A stretch of DNA of 21,551 bases, taken from Prado023 sp039812125 (GTDB lineage Bacteria; Actinomycetota; Actinomycetes; S36-B12; CAIYMF01). The position numbers were made by a program, and so were the translations under genes. Shown one piece after another: positions 15,101-21,081 of the stretch; position 1 is the first letter of the stretch; each line of letters begins with the position of its first letter. The notes under the pieces are model-generated. The model searched no databases. It was not told where the DNA came from and was given only the letters and a program-made list of their open reading frames with translations. The stretch is taken from assembly GCA_039812125.1 (NCBI GenBank), contig JBDHZV010000038.1, forward strand, positions 1-21,551. The letters are read 5' to 3'.

Positions 15101-15854
15101 GGTCGTGCACGACGATCCCGGGACCCGTGACCGTGAGCACCTGCGGGGGGTCCGTCGGCTCGTCGCGCTGGCGGTGCCCAACCCGGCGCCCCGCGCGGTG
15201 GCGGGGCTGGACGCCCGGGCCCGGCTCGCACTTGGCCGGTATCCGCACGGCGGGGCGCAGGCGCTGCTGGCCGACTGCGCCGACGCGACCATCGACGCCC
15301 TGCTGGCCGGTGCCCCGGTCCGCGACCGGGCGGCCTTCGACGCGGCGGTGGCGCGGATCACTCTCGAGCTGCCGCGTCGCTTCGCCGCGGCGTTGGGGGT
15401 GCTGGTCGCCGTGCTGGAGGTCGCGTGGCAGGCCGATCGGGTGCTCGACTCGGCGGGCAGCCCGGTGCTCGCCGACAGCCTCGCCGACGCGCGAGCCGAG
15501 ATGGACCGCCTGCTGGGCCCCCGACCGGTCAGCCGCATCGGCGTGGATCGGCTGGCGGACCTGCGCCGGTACGTCCAGGCCCTGGCCTGGCGGCTGGACC
15601 GGATGCCCGACGACCCGGCCGCGGACGCCCATCGCCTGGCCGAGGCGCGGGCGGTCGAACGGGTGCTCGCCGGGGCGATCCCGGGTTGGCCGGTCGCCGA
15701 CCCGCGGGCCGCGGGGGAGCCGGGGTCCGCTGCGCGGCGGCTGGCGGACGAGTACCGGGTCAGCCTGTTCGCCCAGCACATCCGGACCGCGGTCCCGGTC
15801 TCCCGGCGAAGGATCGAGAAGTTCGTCGCGGGCCTGCCGGGGCGCCAGCCGTAG
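12168..15854 (+). CDS. hrpA: ATP-dependent RNA helicase HrpA (DEAH box)
   Basis: A 1228-residue DEAH-box helicase. Motif I is GETGSGKTT (32-40), Ia TQPRRIAART (60-69), II DEAH (129-132), III SAT (161-163), V ATNVAETSVTVPGIRYVVDPG (seen in part), and VI QRAGRCGR. A helicase-associated and OB-fold region follows, then the long DUF3418 C-terminal part typical of HrpA. Family members unwind RNA; E. coli HrpA acts on fimbrial mRNA processing and on stalled, collided ribosomes. The protein is slightly shorter than the roughly 1300 residues of E. coli HrpA, mostly at the N-terminus. ATG at 12168 is 8 bases after the guaB1 stop with no clear Shine-Dalgarno, so translation is probably coupled to guaB1. 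An in-frame extension to 11712 lies within guaB1 and is not convincing. It converges on the DUF4190-like gene, 13 bases away. Confidence 0.95.
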   Translation: MRLAVPEHLPIAAHVEQLADALRVHQVIVVAGETGSGKTTQLPKIALAAGRGSAGMIGHTQPRRIAARTLAARIAEECEVELGSEVGFAVRFTDRTARGTRIKVMTDGILLAELQRDRDLRRYDTIIIDEAHERSLTIDFLMGYLVRLLPRRPDLRVIITSATIDVQRVADHFGGAPVIEVSGRTYPVEIRYRPTEEVASDDVDAVCEAVLECLTSGDGDVLVFLSGQREIHDVADALRPMLDPATSVLPLYARLSVAEQHRVFATGGGRRVVLATNVAETSVTVPGIRYVVDPGTARISRYSKRLKVQRLPIEPISQASANQRAGRCGRVRDGIAIRLYSESDFLSRPEFTDPEVLRTNLASVILQMAALRLGDIARFPFLDAPDTRQVRDGVALLVELGALQPGDGPPRLTALGKRLARLPLDPRLGRMVLAAAEAGCVREVVVIAAGLTIQDPRERPEAERGRADAAHARFVDPRSDFVTLLSLWDHIRELRAATSSSGLRRACREQYLNYLRIREWQDLVSQVREVLSGLGIEWSSAPDDHDAVHRSLLAGLLSQVGMWDPVRRDYLGARGARFVIFPGSALARRPPDWVMAAELVETSRLFARMSAAVRVDWIEQAAAHLVSRSYAEPHWSARRGATVALERVTLYGIPLVAGRQVDYARIDPGLSRELFIRGALVEGQWSTRHRFWQVNRDAIAAAQDVEARGRRRGIVIDDEGLFAFYDARIPADVTSVRHFDAWWRTARRATPDLLTLGPADITPDADLPDEGDFPLRWSAGPEVTLDLSYAFEPGADTDGVTVDVPLAMLPLLDPAEVPGAAPGHRAELVAALVRSPAKELRKRLGPAPNLVPPVLASPELAERSLLDGVAAAITRVSGVRVVASDFDLARVPLHLLPRYRVLAEDGQVLGESRDLAALQQRHAPDRAAMLARAAADVTARGLTTWAVGAIPERLERTISGVAVEGFPGLVDRGAVADLVVHDDPGTRDREHLRGVRRLVALAVPNPAPRAVAGLDARARLALGRYPHGGAQALLADCADATIDALLAGAPVRDRAAFDAAVARITLELPRRFAAALGVLVAVLEVAWQADRVLDSAGSPVLADSLADARAEMDRLLGPRPVSRIGVDRLADLRRYVQALAWRLDRMPDDPAADAHRLAEARAVERVLAGAIPGWPVADPRAAGEPGSAARRLADEYRVSLFAQHIRTAVPVSRRRIEKFVAGLPGRQP

Positions 15855-15867
15855 GGCGGGCGCCGGG

Positions 15868-16326
15868 TCAGAGCGCGGCGAGCAGGAGGCCGACCCAGGC
15901 CATGCAGATCCCCAGGGCCAGCGCCGAGGTCGTCAGGCCCCACCAGGCCCCGGCGCGCCCGACATGGCGACGGGCACCGACGAGCAGCCCGACCCCACTG
16001 CTGAGCAGTCCGGCCGGAGCGATCACCCAGGCCAGGATCCCGATCACGGGCAGCAGCGACATGAACAGCCCCAGCGATCCGAGGGTGGCGCCCACCACAG
16101 CCGCGTCGTTGCGGCCGATGACCACGACGGGTGGGGGAGCCGGCACCGGCCAGGTGACCGGTCCGGGCCACACCCCGGGGCTCGGTGCTGCCGGGGCGAG
16201 GTCGCGGGCCCAGCCGGGGGACGCTGCCGGGGACGCTGCCGGGCCCGGGGTGGGCGCCGCGGGCCCGCCGGGCAGGGGCAGGACGAGCGTGTCGTGCTGG
16301 TCGGGGGAACCCACCTGCTGGTGCAC
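15868..16326 (-). CDS. Proline-rich small membrane protein, DUF4190-like
   Basis: About 152 residues. The N-terminal half is Pro/Ala/Gly-rich and probably disordered (about 1-65). The C-terminal half has three hydrophobic stretches: AAVVGATLGSLGLFMSLLPV, ILAWVIAPAGLLSSGVGLLV and WGLTTSALALGICMAWVGLL. The charged RRHVGRAG between the last two is typical of DUF4190 proteins of Gram-positive bacteria, whose function is unknown. The start is chosen as GTG at 16326 because a TACCAT -10 box lies exactly 6 bases before it, the same spacing as guaB1 and parE. A longer in-frame start at 16440 would run into the DUF456 gene and adds Arg/Pro-rich sequence. A second GTG lies at 16314. The gene ends tail to tail with hrpA. 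Confidence 0.75.
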   Translation of the reverse strand: MHQQVGSPDQHDTLVLPLPGGPAAPTPGPAASPAASPGWARDLAPAAPSPGVWPGPVTWPVPAPPPVVVIGRNDAAVVGATLGSLGLFMSLLPVIGILAWVIAPAGLLSSGVGLLVGARRHVGRAGAWWGLTTSALALGICMAWVGLLLAAL

Positions 16327-16332
16327 GTGACC

Positions 16333-16338
16333 ATGGTA
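16333..16338 (-). promoter_or_regulatory. -10 box TACCAT of the DUF4190-like gene (leaderless GTG start)
   Basis: On the - strand TACCAT is followed by 6 bases and then GTG at 16326, the geometry seen at guaB1 and parE. This supports both a separate promoter after the DUF456 gene and the GTG start. Confidence 0.5.
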
Positions 16339-16384
16339 GGCGGCAGGCGCGCCCGTGGCGGTGATGCGGGCTCGGTGCGGGGTG

Positions 16385-16873
16385 CTACGCCTGGGCGATG
16401 GCCGCCGCCGACCACACGCCGGCGGCCAGCAGCAGGGCACCCAACTCGATCATCATGGCGAAGCCGGTGGCGCGCAGGGCCACCCAGGTCGCCTGCCCAG
16501 CGCTGCCCCAGTCCCGCAACCGCACCTGCTCGGCCGCGAACACGCCGCCGACGAAGCCGACCGGGAAGCCGACCACCGGGATGAGGAAGAATCCGGCGAT
16601 GGCGGCGAGCCCGCCCACCATGATCGAGCGGCTGGGGACCCCGGCAGCGGCCATCGACCGGCCAGGGAGCAAGTACTTGAGCACCTGGCCCAGGGCGATG
16701 ATCAGCAGGGTGATGGCCAGCACGGACCACCCCCACACGCCTCCGGTCAGGACACCCCAGAGCACGAGCGCGACCACCACCACGACGGTGCCGGGCAGCA
16801 CGGGGACGACGATCCCGAGGGCACCGATGAGGAAGGCGACGCCCAGGGCGGCGTTGAGCAGCGTCTGGTTCAC
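16385..16873 (-). CDS. DUF456 domain membrane protein
   Basis: A 162-residue integral membrane protein. It has about four or five hydrophobic segments and the DUF456 hallmarks: an N-terminal GALGIVVPVLPGTVVVVVAL, a central VGGLAAIAGFFLIPVVGFPV, and a C-terminal FVGGVFAAEQVRLRDW. The family is small and glycine-rich with no known activity. The GTG start at 16873 shares 4 bases (GTGA) with the stop of the upstream DUF7455 gene, so the two genes are translated from one message and probably coupled. There is a 58-base gap to the next gene, which has its own -10 box. Confidence 0.88.
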   Translation of the reverse strand: MNQTLLNAALGVAFLIGALGIVVPVLPGTVVVVVALVLWGVLTGGVWGWSVLAITLLIIALGQVLKYLLPGRSMAAAGVPSRSIMVGGLAAIAGFFLIPVVGFPVGFVGGVFAAEQVRLRDWGSAGQATWVALRATGFAMMIELGALLLAAGVWSAAAIAQA

Positions 16874-17088
16874 CCGGCGGAGCCCGGGTGGTGCTCGGCG
16901 ACCACGGCCGGACGGCTGATCCGAGCCGAGGCCGCACGCAGGCTCGCCTCGTGGGCGCGCAGGTGATGGGCGCAGAAGAGCAGCTCGGATCCGGAGACCA
17001 GCACGGCGCGCGCGACGGCCTGGGCGCCGCAGCGGTCACAGCGGTCCGCTGCGCTGAGGGCGACATCTGTCGCCAGGGTGCCGACCAT
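16870..17088 (-). CDS. DUF7455 zinc-ribbon protein
   Basis: A 72-residue protein with a likely zinc site formed by C17 and C20 (DRCDRCGAQA) and C39 and H42 (LLFCAHH). The sequence around SGSELLFCAHHLRAHE is typical of the small actinobacterial DUF7455 family, which has no known function. ATG at 17088 is supported by GAGGAGG 4 bases upstream; the in-frame start at 17130 adds 14 residues before that site and is less likely. It is divergent from parE (188 bases apart) and overlaps the DUF456 gene by 4 bases. A perfect 14-bp palindrome lies 36 bases upstream. Confidence 0.88.
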   Translation of the reverse strand: MVGTLATDVALSAADRCDRCGAQAVARAVLVSGSELLFCAHHLRAHEASLRAASARISRPAVVAEHHPGSAG

Positions 17089-17124
17089 CTCGCCTCCTCG
17101 GATGCTGCTGCCACCGGGGCCGCA

Positions 17125-17138
17125 GGGCACCGGTGCCC
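17125..17138. promoter_or_regulatory. Perfect 14-bp palindrome between DUF7455 and parE
   Basis: GGGCACCGGTGCCC is a complete 14-bp palindrome in the divergent region 17089-17276. It could be a regulator's operator. No regulator is identified and GC-rich palindromes can occur by chance. Confidence 0.35.
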
Positions 17139-17264
17139 CTCAAGTGTGACACCTCCGCCGCGGTCATGCCGGCGTCGTTCGCCGCGGGCGCAGCGTCCGA
17201 AGGGGTGATCCTGGCCTCGGCGGCTGGCGTTCGCGGCGTGCACGGCCGATGTCGCTGGGATCGC

Positions 17265-17270
17265 TACCCT
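17265..17270 (+). promoter_or_regulatory. -10 box TACCCT of parE (leaderless start)
   Basis: TACCCT (within GCTACCCT) ends 6 bases before the ATG at 17277 and there is no Shine-Dalgarno sequence between. This gives a predicted transcript starting at or next to the ATG. No clear -35. Confidence 0.6.
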
Positions 17271-17276
17271 TGGTCC

Positions 17277-19385
17277 ATGACCGCAGAGCCGCTCGAGCCC
17301 GCGAGGCGTCGTCGCAGGTCCGAGCCCGCTCACGGCGACTACTCGGCCAGCAGCCTGTCCGTCCTGGAGGGCCTGGAGGCGGTGCGCAAGCGGCCGGGCA
17401 TGTACATCGGCTCGACGGACTCCCGGGGCCTGATGCACTGCCTGTGGGAGATCCTGGACAACTCCGTCGACGAGGCGCTGGGGGGCTGGTGCACCCGGGT
17501 CGACGTGATCCTGCGCGCCGACGGCTCCGTGGAGGTCCACGACGACGGTCGGGGGATCCCGGTCGACGTCGAGCCGCGGACGAAGCTCACCGGTGTGGAG
17601 CTGGTGATGACCAAGCTGCACGCGGGTGGCAAGTTCGGCGGCGGCTCGTATGCGGCGACCGGCGGGCTGCACGGGGTGGGAGCCAGCGTGGTGAACGCGC
17701 TGAGCGCGCGGTGCGACGTGGAGGTGGACCGCAACGGCAGGGTCCACCTGATCTCGTTCCGGCGCGGCGTCCCCGGGGTCTTCGACGGCGACGGTCCGGA
17801 CGCGCCGTTCAGCAAGCGGTCCGGCCTGCGCCAGGAGGGCACCTGCCCGGAATCGCGCACCGGGACACGGGTGCGGTTCTGGCCGGATCGGCAGGTGTTC
17901 ACCCCCGACGCCAGCATCGACCTGGCGCTGGTCCACGCCCGCGCACAGCAGACCACGTTCCTCGTGCCCGGGCTGACCATCGCGGTGCGCGACGAGCGCG
18001 GCGAGGGCGAGCCCGCGGTCCGGGAGTTCGCCCACCGCGGTGGGATCACCGAGTTCGCCGAGCACCTGGCCACAGGTGAGGCGGTGTCCCCGGTGCTGCG
18101 GCTCGCGGGGGCGGGCAGCTTCACCGAGACGGTGCCGGTGCTGGACGGTCGGGGCCACATGGTGCCCACCGAGGTGGAGCGTGAGCTGACCGTCGACGTG
18201 GCCCTGCGCTGGGGGGCGCACTACGACACCGAGGTCCGCTCGTTCGTGAACATCGTGGCCACGCCCAAGGGCGGCACCCACGTGGCCGGCTTCGAGCGGG
18301 CCCTGGTCAAGACCCTGAACGACCACCTCAAGGCGGCCAAGGTGCTCAAGGCCAGCGAGGACTCCATCACGAAGGAGGACGCGCTCGAGGGCGCCACGGC
18401 CGTGGTCACCGTGCGACTGGCGGAGCCGCAGTTCGAGGGTCAGACCAAGGAGATCCTGGGCACCCCGGCGGCCACCCGGATCGTCGCCTCGGTGGTCTCC
18501 TCCCAGCTCGGGGACTGGTTGGCCAGCCCCCCGCGCGGGGACAAGCTGGTGGTGAAGGCCGTCGCGGAGAAGGTGGCCAACGCGATGCGCGCCCGGGTGG
18601 CGGCCCGTGCCCACCGCGACGTGCAGCGGCGCAAGAACGCGCTCGAGTCCTCGACGATGCCGGCGAAGCTGGTGGACTGCCGGTCCGACGACGTCGAGCG
18701 CACGGAGCTGTTCATCGTGGAGGGCAACTCCGCGCTGGGCACGGCCAAGCTGGCTCGCGACTCCGAGTTCCAGGCGCTGCTGCCCATCCGGGGCAAGATC
18801 CTCAACGTCCAGAAGGCCTCGCTGGCCGACATGCTCAAGAACGCCGAGTGCGCCGCGATCATCCAGGTGCTCGGCGCCGGCTCCGGGCGGACGTTCGACA
18901 TCGAGGCCCTGCGCTACCACAAGATCATCCTGATGGCCGACGCTGACGTCGACGGCGCCCACATCCGGACCCTGCTGCTGACGCTGTTCCACCGCTACAT
19001 GCCGCAGATGCTGGCGGAGGGCCGGGTGTACTCGGCGGTCCCGCCGCTGCACCGTCTCGAGGTGCTCGGCCCCGGCGGCCGGGTCGCCGAGATCCGCTAC
19101 ACCCACTCCGACCAGGAGCTGCGGGAGGTGCTGGCCCAGCTGCAGCGGGCGGGTCGGCGCTGGAAGGACCCGCAGCGGTACAAGGGCCTCGGTGAGATGG
19201 ACGCCTCCCAGCTCCGGGAGACCACGATGGAGCCCGGGCGGCGCACCCTGCGCCGGGTCCGGGTCGAGGACGCCCACACCGCGTCGCGCGTCTTCGACCT
19301 GCTGATGGGCTCCGAGGTCGCCCCGCGCAAGGAGTTCATCGTCGCCGGCTCGGCCACCATGAGCCGGGAGCGCATCGACGCCTGA
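17277..19385 (+). CDS. parE: DNA topoisomerase IV subunit B (ParE, GyrB-like)
   Basis: A 702-residue type IIA topoisomerase ATPase subunit. With ParC (not in the window) it decatenates replicated chromosomes. The GHKL ATPase part (about 25-240) shows KRPGMYIGSTDSRGLMH, EILDNSVDEAL, DDGRGIPV and GGLHGVGASVVNALS. The transducer follows, with lysine in the TPKGGTH / QTKEILG region. The TOPRIM domain has catalytic E482 in VEGNSALG and the metal-binding DADVDG, then PQRYKGLGEMD near the C-terminus. GyrB and ParE normally have Asp in EGDSA; here residue 484 is Asn. ALGTAKLARDSEFQALLP rather than the AGGSAKxGR of GyrB points to the actinobacterial ParE type. ATG at 17277 is preferred over an in-frame start at 17133, because of the -10 box 6 bases before it and the poor similarity of the extension. 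Confidence 0.93.
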   Translation: MTAEPLEPARRRRRSEPAHGDYSASSLSVLEGLEAVRKRPGMYIGSTDSRGLMHCLWEILDNSVDEALGGWCTRVDVILRADGSVEVHDDGRGIPVDVEPRTKLTGVELVMTKLHAGGKFGGGSYAATGGLHGVGASVVNALSARCDVEVDRNGRVHLISFRRGVPGVFDGDGPDAPFSKRSGLRQEGTCPESRTGTRVRFWPDRQVFTPDASIDLALVHARAQQTTFLVPGLTIAVRDERGEGEPAVREFAHRGGITEFAEHLATGEAVSPVLRLAGAGSFTETVPVLDGRGHMVPTEVERELTVDVALRWGAHYDTEVRSFVNIVATPKGGTHVAGFERALVKTLNDHLKAAKVLKASEDSITKEDALEGATAVVTVRLAEPQFEGQTKEILGTPAATRIVASVVSSQLGDWLASPPRGDKLVVKAVAEKVANAMRARVAARAHRDVQRRKNALESSTMPAKLVDCRSDDVERTELFIVEGNSALGTAKLARDSEFQALLPIRGKILNVQKASLADMLKNAECAAIIQVLGAGSGRTFDIEALRYHKIILMADADVDGAHIRTLLLTLFHRYMPQMLAEGRVYSAVPPLHRLEVLGPGGRVAEIRYTHSDQELREVLAQLQRAGRRWKDPQRYKGLGEMDASQLRETTMEPGRRTLRRVRVEDAHTASRVFDLLMGSEVAPRKEFIVAGSATMSRERIDA

Positions 19386-19398
19386 GCGTCGCGGCGGC

Positions 19399-19938
19399 TC
19401 AGCTCACGGTGTCGACGGGCGTCAGCGCGCCGGTGTCGACGTCGTAGATCGCCCCGCCCACGACCAGGCCGGGCGGCAGCAGGGGGAAGCTGCGGATCCT
19501 GCGGATGTCGGTCTCGAGCGCCCGGCGCTGGTCCTGCACCGTCCGGAACTCGATGCTGCGGGTGTCGACGCCGAACTGATCGGCGATCAGGGCGTGGATG
19601 GCCTCCTCGGTGGCGCTGGCCATCCGGCATCGGGTGTGCGGCATGACCAGGACCCGGTCGACGCCCAGCAGGTACGCGGCCAGGACCAGGGTGCGCAGCA
19701 CGTCGTCGGTGACCCGCGCCCCGGCATTGCGCAGGATCTTGGCATCACCGGCCCGCATCCCGACCACCCGCAGCGGATCGATCCGGGAGTCCATGCAGGT
19801 GATGATGGCCAGCCCGCGGGCCGCCCGGGCGTCCAGGTGCAGGTCGGAGAAGGAGGCAGCGAATGTCTCGTTGGCCGACAGGACGTCGGCGAAGGCATCG
19901 GGGAACGCCTGCGCCTCGTCGCCGTGGGGGCTGGTCAC
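19399..19938 (-). CDS. Beta-class carbonic anhydrase
   Basis: A 179-residue zinc enzyme interconverting CO2 and bicarbonate in the cytoplasm. The zinc ligands are C48 in TCMDSR, H101 and C104 in MPHTRC, with the D50-R52 dyad beside the metal. RNAGARVTDDVLRTLVLAAYLLG is the usual helix region. The length matches the short actinobacterial group related to mycobacterial Rv1284. GTG at 19938 has AGGAGG 9 bases upstream and shares 4 bases (GTGA) with the stop of the reductase gene, so the two are in one operon. It ends tail to tail with parE, 13 bases apart. All catalytic residues are intact, so it is probably active. Confidence 0.93.
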   Translation of the reverse strand: MTSPHGDEAQAFPDAFADVLSANETFAASFSDLHLDARAARGLAIITCMDSRIDPLRVVGMRAGDAKILRNAGARVTDDVLRTLVLAAYLLGVDRVLVMPHTRCRMASATEEAIHALIADQFGVDTRSIEFRTVQDQRRALETDIRRIRSFPLLPPGLVVGGAIYDVDTGALTPVDTVS

Positions 19939-20924
19939 TCTTGCGCACCTCCTGAGGAATGGCCGGGGAAGATCCCCATGCCCGGGTCGACCACGGGTGC
20001 TGCGTTGTTCACTGCCAGGGCGGCCTCGCCGAACCCGACCGAGATGAGGGGAACCTTACCAGCGTAGGTGACGATGTCGCCGGCGGCGAAGACCCGGGGC
20101 AGGTTCGTGCGCATCGCGCTGTCGACCCGGATGTGGCGCTTGTCGACCTCGAGGCCCCAGCCGGCCACCGGGCCGATGTTGGCCACGAAGCCCAGGGCCG
20201 CCACGACGGTCTGCGCCGGCAGGACGGTGTGCTCGCCGGTGGCCTTGTGCGCGATCTCGACCTCGGCCACGCCCGCCTCGTCGCCTCGCAGGGCGACGAC
20301 CTCGCTCGACGTGTGCAGCCCGACCCCGAGCTCCCGCACGTGCTCGACCATCGAGCCGTGAGCGCGGAACTGGTCGCGCCGGTGCACGATGCTCACGCTG
20401 CGCGCGATCGGTGCCAGCGAGTAGGCCCAGTCGAAGGCGGAGTCCCCGCCGCCGACGATGACCACGTCCCGTCCGGCATGGTCGGCCAGGCGCGGCACGA
20501 AGTAGACCAGACCCCGACCCAGCCACCCCTCACCGGCGGGAAGCGGCCGGGGGGTGAACGACCCGATGCCGCCGGTGATCACGACTGCCTTCGCCGCGAC
20601 GACCGACCCTCGCGAGCCGGTCACCACGGCCGGTCCCTCGACGGAGGTGGTCAGCTGCAGGGCCTGCTCGCCCAGCAGGTAGGTGGGGTGGTAGGGCGCG
20701 GCCGAGGCCAGCAGGTTCTCGACCAGGATGCGCCCGCGCACGGTCGTGTAGCCGGCGACGTCGAAGATCTCCTTCTCCGGGTACATGGCGGTGATCTGGC
20801 CGCCGGGCTCGGGCAGGGCGTCCATGACCACCGTCGACCAGCCCCGGAAGCCCGCGTAGTACGCCGCGTACAGCCCGGCCGGTCCCGCCCCGATGATCAG
20901 CACGTCGCAGTCGTGGGATCCCAC
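19935..20924 (-). CDS. Ferredoxin-NADP reductase, thioredoxin reductase-like type
   Basis: A 329-residue FAD/NADPH flavoprotein. The FAD-binding motif GAGPAG is at 12-17, PEPGGQITAMYPEKEIFDVAG at about 38-58 is the signature of the TrxR-like (YumC-type) ferredoxin-NADP reductases, the NADPH motif GGGDSA is at 158-163, HRRDQFRAH follows, and FAAGDIVTYAGKVPLISVGFGEAA is near the C-terminus. The CxxC redox pair of true thioredoxin reductases is absent, which supports the FNR assignment. It should pass electrons between NADPH and ferredoxin or flavodoxin. GTG at 20924 has GGAGGG 4 bases upstream. A TAGGTT (20963-20958 on the - strand) may be its -10 box. The stop overlaps the carbonic anhydrase start. 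Confidence 0.9.
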   Translation of the reverse strand: MGSHDCDVLIIGAGPAGLYAAYYAGFRGWSTVVMDALPEPGGQITAMYPEKEIFDVAGYTTVRGRILVENLLASAAPYHPTYLLGEQALQLTTSVEGPAVVTGSRGSVVAAKAVVITGGIGSFTPRPLPAGEGWLGRGLVYFVPRLADHAGRDVVIVGGGDSAFDWAYSLAPIARSVSIVHRRDQFRAHGSMVEHVRELGVGLHTSSEVVALRGDEAGVAEVEIAHKATGEHTVLPAQTVVAALGFVANIGPVAGWGLEVDKRHIRVDSAMRTNLPRVFAAGDIVTYAGKVPLISVGFGEAALAVNNAAPVVDPGMGIFPGHSSGGAQE

Positions 20925-20957
20925 CGCACCCTCCGCCTCGGATTCCAGGTCGGACCC

Positions 20958-20963
20958 AACCTA
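20958..20963 (-). promoter_or_regulatory. Possible -10 box TAGGTT for the reductase-carbonic anhydrase operon
   Basis: TAGGTT on the - strand fits TANNNT and would give a transcript start near 20951 and a leader of about 27 nt containing the GGAGGG site. No -35 was recognised. It is one of few A/T-containing stretches in this 157-base divergent gap. Confidence 0.35.
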
Positions 20964-21039
20964 GCCCAGTGCCCCCCGGGGCACCGGATCAAGGAGCGCG
21001 GCGCGCCGGCCGTTCCTCAGGGGCCCCGGCGACCGGCGC

Positions 21040-21045
21040 TACCCT
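21040..21045 (+). promoter_or_regulatory. -10 box TACCCT of the YihY/BrkB gene
   Basis: GCTACCCT at 21038-21045 is identical to the parE element. The expected start near 21052 gives a short leader of about 30 nt with a Shine-Dalgarno at 21071-21077, unlike the leaderless arrangement at parE. Confidence 0.5.
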
Positions 21046-21060
21046 GCCCTCGGGCCGACC

Positions 21061-21072
21061 ATGGCCCGGTGA
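21061..21072 (+). other. Three-codon upstream reading frame before the YihY/BrkB gene
   Basis: ATG-GCC-CGG-TGA (Met-Ala-Arg-stop) lies within the predicted leader, and its stop codon overlaps the GAGGAGG ribosome-binding site of the next gene. Ribosomes on it would cover that site. It may be chance. Confidence 0.3.
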
Positions 21073-21081
21073 GGAGGCCCG

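Noticed and set aside
12123..15779. 1218-codon open frame on the - strand opposite hrpA
   Set aside because: It is an antisense shadow of a high-GC gene: Gln/His/Arg/Pro/Gly-rich with no domain, while the + strand has all DEAH helicase motifs.
15840..15870. Bidirectional terminator between hrpA and the DUF4190-like gene
   Set aside because: Two GGCGCC palindromes lie near the convergent stops but a longer stem and T runs are lacking, so the call cannot be supported.
16044..19277. 1077-codon - strand frame opposite parE and crossing three other genes
   Set aside because: It spans both the parE shadow and genes read in other frames; composition is typical of antisense shadow.
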